DNA of 64,000 bases from Lineus longissimus (lineage: Eukaryota > Nemertea > Pilidiophora > Heteronemertea > Lineidae), in the NCBI RefSeq assembly GCF_910592395.1, contig NC_088326.1, positions 10,917,001-10,981,000 on the forward strand. The letters run 5' to 3'. Numbering within the stretch: position 1 is the stretch's first letter; every line of letters begins with the position of its first letter. Shown here piece by piece: positions 57,343 through 64,000 of the stretch. The position numbers were made by a program, and so were the translations under genes. The notes under the pieces are model-generated. The model worked only from the letters and a program-made list of their open reading frames with translations, made no database searches and was not told the DNA's origin.

Positions 57343-57565
57343 AATCCTGCGGCGCTTGCGTGGGTAGAAACCGGTTTAGTAATCGCTAGGATAACAAAGT
57401 GCAAATGAGTCATGATCGATACATAATATACAGAGTTCAATCAGTGAACTTCAATCCTGTCAGTGATGCGGTCAATAAAAGATCAAGAAAACATCAGTAC
57501 TATCAGTTTCGTGTTTAACCCCTTGATTTATTGATGGCTAGATCAGTTAATAGACAAATACGGTA

Positions 57566-57728
57566 CAGTGGGGGACCTTCCTTAGCGGACAGCACTCTGT
57601 TAAGGACACCCTCTCTGTTGAGGACTTGGCATTTGGTTCAAAACTGGTTGTTACCATTGCATTTGACCTCTGTAATCAGTGCACCAATTAAGGAGAGCGT
57701 CATTCAGTCCCAACATGACTGAGAGGGG
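57566..57728 (+). mobile_element. Pogo/Tigger-like MITE, copy 3 (diverged)
   Basis: Begins TACAGTGGGGGACCTTCCTT with AGCGGACAGC, contains AAGGACACCCTCTCT, and fades near TGACTGAGAGG. A right-end fragment of the same family (CCAAGGGATGGTGTCC to CCTACTGTAA) lies at 57905-58001. Confidence 0.6.
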
Positions 57729-59269
57729 AAATGGTATTTTTCGGTACCCGGAATGGGCTAATAGCAGGGTTCATGATAACACCCTCATTTTACTGGATGA
57801 CAGGATGACAACCATTTCCCCCTCAGTTGAAGATGCTGATCTCCAAGTATAAACCTTTCTATTCTGCCTGAAAATAGTGCAGTTTAACCTCCCAGACGGA
57901 ATTTGACCAGGACCAGGACCATTTATTCGGACACCTAATTATTAATGACAGCATTTGTCAGGGCCAAGGGATGGTGTCCTTTTAGAGGTGTCCTACTGTA
58001 ACTCAACTGAATCGTCGTGGCTAGTGCGGACGGACGTGTTACCAGATTGGCTGTGTGACCATTTGTGAAGATGAAGATCTTCGCATGAACTCTTAAACGG
58101 TAATGGAGTGTTGAAACCTACGTCAAGGCGTCCTGCCGTCGCTAAAATGCAAGAGCATCTAAAGCATCTCGAGCATCGCATGTTCATGATCCGACTGTTT
58201 ATCCGATAAATTTTTATCTTACAACCTACCAACCCCCAATAGGGCAGTTGGTCCCATGATGGACCAAATATCACGAAATTTGATATCACTCAATTTTGAA
58301 AAGAGTTTTGTCACGATCCAACCAATCCCATCTCCCTCCCGTGGCAACTATTCCATTAAACGTATTCCACTAGGGACCGAATCAACCCGATCAAATACCT
58401 TCACGTGCGTTATAAAATGAAAATATTTTCTTGGCACAAGATTCATGATGTGGAGAAGTAGAGTCGATCTATTATGTTGTGAAAAAAAATACAGTGAACT
58501 CTTTACGGCGATAGTATCACGAGATATTATGAACTTTCATCATGCAAAGAAAACCTTGTCGCCAAAGAGACATTTTTCACCCATTCAAGCAAGTTACTCA
58601 ATTTAGCAAATTTGCTGATGGACAATAGCAATTAGAACTAAGTGAATATGCCAATCTGCGGTTACAAGTTACCGCTCAATTTAGCGAATTTGCTAACAAG
58701 AAGCAAGAAGAAATAAGCTAATAATATGCTAATCTGCAGTTTTCCTTGCACCAGACAAGTAACACTGCACCTGCCCATGTCGGTATAAAGGGCTTTGGAA
58801 AAAAAAATTTATTTTTACTCTGTCTGACAACCTCTTTTACCGGTTTCCATTTCGTGACATTTCATGAACAACATCAGGTGAAATGCCAAGGTTTTTCACA
58901 TCTAAAAAGTATTGCCCTAACCTCTATTTTAGATATTTCCGGCAGTGACAACTCCAACTTGGTATTTATCATTGATTTCCACGAGTCTAGTCCTTGTTAG
59001 TGATTTGCGTAGGCTTTTGACATGAGTAAGAAGAGATATAAGGATTGACGGGCATACCTCTCACAGGTTGTGAATGCCAAGAGTATAGATTCGAAAAGTG
59101 TCTCGCAAACAATTGGCGAGTTTCAAAAATTTTTTGAGATGAACTTAGGCCTATCTGGTTTTCCAAAGATTGTGTTTCAAAGTTACTGAACATGCAGCTT
59201 GTTCCTGTCTTTGGTTAAAAACGGGGTTACTATTTCACTCTCCCAAAACATGTTGCTAAGTTTGAGATG

Positions 59270-59507
59270 AGGATTGTTTTTCCAGCTTATTGCAAAACTG
59301 TTGTCCTAGCTCGTATCAAGGTTCAATTGCTTTCCAATCCATGTAGGTGTGTTGTTTCTAGAAAACCATTTCTGTCTCTGAATGTGATGGGTTGTCGTGG
59401 CAATGTACTGTTAAAAAGTTAAACATGCAGCTAAGTTTTTGATGAAGATAGTTTTTAGCTCACCTCTTAGCAGAGGTGAGCTTATCCCATACCGTGGCGT
59501 CCGTCGT

Positions 59508-59557
<50 letters not shown>

Positions 59558-61010
59558 CGTCGTCCGTTAGCAGGGCACGTTTCGTAACTGTTAGAGCTAT
59601 TGAGTTGAAACTTGGTACACATGTACCCTTATGTAATGACACCTTGGAGACCAAGTTTCGGTCCGATTCGTTTCATGGTTTGGCCACCAGGGGGCCAAAC
59701 GTTAAAAGTGAAAATATGCAATATCTCCCTTAATAGTACTCGGGAAATTTTGAAAAAAATATGGTAGGTACTTCTAGCAAAGGTGCATCATATATTCTCC
59801 GGGTTTTTGATTTGACCTCCTTTTCAAGGTCACAGAGGTCAAATGGTGTAAATTGGCCGTTAGGATGTAACGATAGCACGTTTCTAAACTGCAATGACTA
59901 TTGATACCAAATTTGGTACACATTTACCCCTTAGTCAGGTGATCTCAGGGACCGAAGTTTGGTCCAATATGATTCACCACTTGACCACCAGGGGGCAAAA
60001 TCCAAAAACCGTAAAAATGTGATTATTCCTTAACTTCTTGCCCGATTGCCACTAATTTGATATCATGGGTACATCTAACCACCATACAGTATATGTCACA
60101 CAGGTTTTTAATTTGACCTTCTTGTCAAGGTCACAAAGGTCAAATGGCGTAAATTCGCCGTCAGGCCGTAACTATGGCACGTTTCTTAACAGCAATGACT
60201 ATTGATCAAAAATTAAGTACACATGTACCCCTTGGTCAGGTGATCTCAGGTACCGAAGTTTGGTGCGATCTGATTTGCCGTTTGGCCTCCAGGGAGGGGG
60301 CCAAATCCTAAATTCTTCAAAATGCCATTATTCCTAGTAATGACTTGCCCGATTGGCACCAATTTTATATCATAGGTACATCTAATTCTAAAAACCATTC
60401 AATGTGTCACCCGGGTCTTCTTTGATTTGACCTACTTTTCAAGGTCACAGAGGTCGAATGTACTGTAAATTGGCCATTTTGGGGAAATTGTAATTGCTTG
60501 GACCTACATCAAACCTAACACTACATGACACAATACCATGCTCTTTATCCATCTTTCCTCCACATGAGGTGAGCACAATGGCCCTGGCCATTTCATTCCA
60601 ACTAATCGCAAAAATATTGGGGCAGGTATCCAAGTTCAAAGGTCGATTACATACCAATCCATGTAGATATCATGTTTTTCATAGAAAAGAAAAAGTTCCC
60701 ATCTCCGAATGTGATGAGTTAGTTATCTTGGCATTGTTCTGGCAAAAAGTTAAACATTTGGCTAAGTTTGTCATGAAGATGCCTTATTTTTTAGCTTATC
60801 GCAGAGATGTTGGAGCGTGTGTGTCTCCTTGTTCAAAGGTCGGTTACTTTCCATTCCATGTGTAATCATTTTGTTAGAAACACTTCTGTCTCCGAATGTA
60901 AGAGGCATCGTGGCTTTGTACGGGAAAAAAGTTAAACATGCAGCTAACTTGGTCATGAAGATGCCTTATTTTTTCAGTTTTCAAGATATTTGAGTGTGTA
61001 TCCATGATCA
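59270..61010 (+). repeat. Tandem array (unit about 185 bp) split by a hairpin-ended element
   Basis: Phrases TTTAGCTTATCGCA, CAATCCATGTAG, TCTCCGAATGTGATG, AAAAAGTTAAACATGCAGCTAA and TCATGAAGATGCC recur in order at 59270-59451, 60598-60780 and 60781-60960. The element at 59452-60597 lies between the first and second units. Confidence 0.75.
59452..60597 (+). mobile_element. 1.15-kb hairpin-ended non-coding element, copy 2
   Basis: Same structure as the copy at 56210. By eye they differ mainly in the number of GTC triplets plus scattered substitutions (about 98-99% identity). Both are in the same orientation, 3.2 kb apart. The insertion interrupts the tandem array around it. Confidence 0.85.
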
Positions 61011-61394
61011 AAGGTTGGTTGATATTGGTATTGTGTCGGACCAAGAGAACTCCATTAGACTAAGTGGTTTCTGATGAGAGTGCATCCCTTCCACTTGCTG
61101 GGTATCTATTTCTTGTTGGAAAGAATATCGTTGAAATACATGTTATGATTGGTAAAGTTATTGAGAATATCCATATGTTCGTGTTCATCTTGCCGAGAAG
61201 CCAACACAGCTATAAAGGTCACCCGCTTCAGGTTCCAGTATGGCTTAAATACCTGGGCTGGAGCCAGGCCGTATTTTTTGCTGCTCAACAATCTGCAAAA
61301 ATTGCAACAGTTTGTCAATTAGCTACAATTTCCCATAACGTTCATAACCTTAGAGTGAAAATCATAGGATACTCTCCACTGCACATGCTGTGGT

Positions 61395-61670
61395 TTGCTA
61401 CAATGCAACACCAAATGCAATATCCTGGCTAGGCATAGCCCTAGGCTTAGCTCTACAGTTTTGTGTCATATTGCAACACCAAACCGAACATCCTGGCTAG
61501 ACCTAGCCCTATACTTCATGTATTTAGGAGTTTTGTGTCAAAATGCAACACATAACCCAATATCCTGGTTAGGCCCAGCCCTATCTTTATTGATTTTGTG
61601 GCAAAATGCAACACCAAAGTTGATATTGCGAAAATCCAACACCAAACCCGATGTCATATTCAATCTTCTT
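61395..61670 (+). repeat. Tandem repeat of the CAACACCAAA..ATATCCTGGCTAGG type
   Basis: Three to four copies of about 80-90 bp, sharing ATGCAACACCAAA, ATATCCTGGCTAGGC, TAGCCCTA and TTTTGTGTCA. Moderately diverged. Confidence 0.75.
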
Positions 61671-62009
61671 GAAGGAAGTTACTGGAAATGCCCTCTATTT
61701 CTTGTTTGTTCTGTGTTCATGAACTTAATGAGGCGTGCTTTTCTCCTGATTAAACAACTCCCATTAACAAAACGACCAATTCTATTACAGCCAATTCTAT
61801 AACGCCCACGATGCCCAGTATCTACACCGCTGATATGCTGCTGGGTTACTAATTAGACAATATTGATAATATAAACACGACTTCGAGGAAAATGATTAAG
61901 GGTTTCCAGTGTAGTCAGGAAAGTGCCAGTGATGATCAATTTGATCAAACCTGGCCAACATTGGCTGAAACATAATCGACTAGTTGGACGAATCTGAATA
62001 ACATACCTT

Positions 62010-62660
62010 TTCTGCCTTCTTCTATCTGAAGTCTTATGGCATCTTATGGTCCGAATATGAGGAACCAGATTTGAGGTATCCAAGCTGGCACTGTCTTCTA
62101 AAGGCCATCGCATCTGACGATATTTGGCAATGAAGACCAATGGTCCAAATATGAGTAAACATATCATTTGAGACACCTCTGCCACCCCTCTCCCCAGTTC
62201 TTCTTCTGACCCTTCATTGCCCCAACACCAGATTTCAGCCCGCATGCTTCATCTTCATAGCTTTTAAAGGCCTTTCTGTCTTATGGTATTTGTCAGCTAA
62301 CACTAATGGGCTGAATATGAGTAAATATATCATTCGCGGTCTCTCTCCCCCTTGGGACCAGTTCTTCTGCTAGCCGCCTTCGTTACCAGCATCCAAAAGA
62401 CCAGATTTCATGTATCCAAGCCAGCTCGAGCTACTAAACGCCATGGCATCTGATGATTTTTGGCCATGAAGACTAATGAGCCAAATATGAGTCCACGTAT
62501 AATTCGATAGATCTTTTGCTGGCCCCTCCCCACCCCAACATCCTAAATACATATTTCAGGTATCCTAGCTGGCTCCAGATTTTAAAGGTCATGGCATTTG
62601 ATAATATTTGGCAAAGAAGACTAATGGTCGAATATGAGTAAATAAGTCATTCGATCATAA
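62010..62660 (+). repeat. Diverged tandem repeat, unit about 155-190 bp
   Basis: Phrases CCAGATTT(C/G)A.GTATCCAAGC, GGC(C/A)AT.GCATCTGA, GAAGAC(C/T)AATG and AAATATGAGTA recur in the same order near 62060, 62230, 62400 and 62560. The copies are old. Confidence 0.65.
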
Positions 62661-63074
62661 ATCATACGTCTTGATCATATTTCCGGGCTATGAAATAATC
62701 TGCGTCCCAGCAAATTAATTCTCTCGCACTAATCACGCTAAATGATGTATGGATACCAGTCCCAGGATGACAGTCAATTATCCCTTGTCTGGGGGATGGG
62801 GCTGCTGGGATGGCAGTGACAGATCTAGTTTGTGATAAGTGATATCTTTTCGCGGATTTGTTAATCCTCGATTTTGAGTAGGGGGTTAGTATTACCTTCT
62901 GCAATTTCTAGATTTCTTCAGGTGCCCACTTTTTTGCATTTCAAAGAACAATTGGATTAATGAGATCTAAGAGCCAAATTTGTAGGATTACTTGCTTCAA
63001 CCAAAAGTTTCATTAGAACTCGATTATTAAAATCTCTTTGCTATGTTCCGTAGTCTAAGGTAGTCAGTTTTGCC

Positions 63075-63370
63075 CAGGCTACCTACTCCAGATGAAAGGC
63101 TTTCCTGGGGTAAAGGTTGCCTTTTATCATCAAAATGTATAGCAGTTAATATGACATATGTGAGCCGCCTTCACTTATCCCCCAGTCTGTCTGGTAACCT
63201 TTCAGGGAAGTTAGATAATTGTGCTTGCACAATCCTTCTGGGGGTTGAGAGAAGCAATTGCAGGTTATGTATCTTGCTCAAGGACTTGTAGAATCCGTTT
63301 CTGGTTCTACTGCATCGAACCCACAACCTTCAGATGAACTCAGCACTAAACATTACGTCACTGAGTTTGA
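63075..63370 (-). mobile_element. tRNA-derived SINE, antisense, second family
   Basis: On the minus strand the head reads CTCAGTGACGTAATGTTTAG and a B-box-like TGTGGGTTCGATGC. The body includes CTCTCAACCCCCAGAAGGAT, resembling the CTCTCCACCCAGGAGTAAG body of the SINE at 36335. Confidence 0.6.
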
Positions 63371-63669
63371 TGCCTCATCTAAAATTTTATCCTTTGAACA
63401 AAAATAATTTGTCTTGTGAGGTGGATGCACTCTGATCTCATCCGTCCAAAGACTTTGCCCACAACCAATAAATACCATGTGTTTTTGCCGCAAACCAAAG
63501 AGATCAGTTATTAAACTGCGAAGATTTGCAATCTCCAGTACGATCCATCATTTTCAATTTTTGTGCCAGATTTTTCAATTCCTCTTCAAGTGAGCTCACG
63601 AAGGATGCAATTTGAAGCGAACATTTGGATCCATCATCATTGCATGATCTTTCATGTCACTTTCGAGCA

Positions 63670-63940
63670 TCTTACGCCATGATTGATGTGAGAGACGCAG
63701 TGCAGAGACAGAGGAGGTGATCCTCTTGGGAAGAACGAATGTGGCATCCAGGATACAAGGCATGGTCTTTGGTGCTGTTTAGAAGGTGGCGGGTATTTGC
63801 TTTTGATGTGAGAGACGCAGTGCGGAGACATAGAAGGTGATCCTCTTAGGAAGAACGAATGTGGAATCCAGGATACAAGGCATGGTCTTTGGTGCTGTTA
63901 GTGTTTGAGAAGGAGGCGGGTATTTGCTTTTCGTTTGAAA
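63670..63940 (+). repeat. Recent tandem duplication, unit about 123 bp
   Basis: GATGTGAGAGACGCAGTGC, GGTGATCCTCTT, GGAAGAACGAATGTGG and CAAGGCATGGTCTTTGGTGC occur twice in direct order with only a few differences. A third partial copy begins at the GGCGGGTATTTGCTTTT phrase. Confidence 0.8.
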
Positions 63941-64000
63941 AGGTGTTACTAGTGCTGACTCGTGGGCTCCAACTTTCTTGTCTGCTGAGGGGTTTAGGTA

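Larger units (their letters stand above)
31938..64000 (+). other. EXT1 intron 1 (first 32 kb), no further EXT1 exon found
   Basis: I searched the + strand for the next conserved EXT1 segment (YDYREML, then the PRGRRLGSFRF-type motif) and found none up to 64000. No nested protein gene is convincing on either strand: open frames here are short or due to tandem repeats. The repeats are listed separately. The remaining stretches (for example 32400-34380, 35800-36280, 38840-39300, 39560-41530, 44520-46100 and 54250-56160) are AT-rich unique-looking DNA in which I see no gene. The assignment assumes the gene continues in the normal direction. Confidence 0.7.

Noticed and set aside
59460-59733. Frames with poly-Arg runs in the hairpin-ended elements
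   Set aside because: They are translations of the (GTC)n tract; both element copies give the same meaningless frame.

Overview
The window is eukaryotic nuclear DNA from an invertebrate bilaterian. The genes have many exons with GT..AG introns, and their families are animal-specific: ankyrin/SOCS-box, NACHT-WD40 of NWD1 type, LACTB2, CHRAC1 and EXT1. The non-coding DNA is dense in tRNA-derived SINEs, short terminal-inverted-repeat elements, minisatellites, poly-C tracts and hairpin-headed repeats followed by (GTC)n. The style suggests a marine lophotrochozoan or invertebrate deuterostome; the sequence alone does not fix the species.

Layout, with every confident gene on the + strand. Positions 1-1899 hold the 3' end of an ankyrin-repeat/SOCS-box gene (a Cullin-5 substrate adaptor). 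From 1900 to 6252 I see intergenic DNA with repeats. Positions 6253-20800 hold a 16- or 17-exon gene for a large STAND-class protein (about 1,909 or 1,946 residues): a unique N-terminus, a DUF4062/TIR-like region, a NACHT NTPase and WD40 propellers. I rebuilt it exon by exon, and all intron phases agree. Its last intron carries a broken antisense retrotransposon gag. Positions 22147-25764 hold complete LACTB2 (7 exons, 312 residues), a metallo-beta-lactamase-fold RNase. Positions 27108-28122 hold complete CHRAC1 (3 exons, 107 residues), a histone-fold subunit. A 5'-truncated antisense LINE lies at 29170-30618. Positions 31015-31937 are exon 1 of EXT1 (heparan sulfate co-polymerase). No second EXT1 exon appears, so the last 32 kb read as the first part of a very long intron 1.

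That intron is a repeat museum. It holds a 928-bp foldback element with a perfect 9-bp target duplication, tandem arrays with units of 24, 61, 81, about 145 and 123 bp, a roughly 520-bp inverted duplication, several MITE families (one nested in another), pogo/Tigger-like MITEs, and two nearly identical 1.1-kb hairpin-ended elements carrying CTCF-core-like motifs.

The genes do not form a pathway. LACTB2, CHRAC1 and EXT1 are all on human chromosome arm 8q, so their adjacency here may be a relic of an ancestral animal linkage group. The item nearest to an undescribed system is the NACHT-WD40 protein with its novel N-terminal region, a possible 37-residue cassette exon and decayed tandem exon copies.
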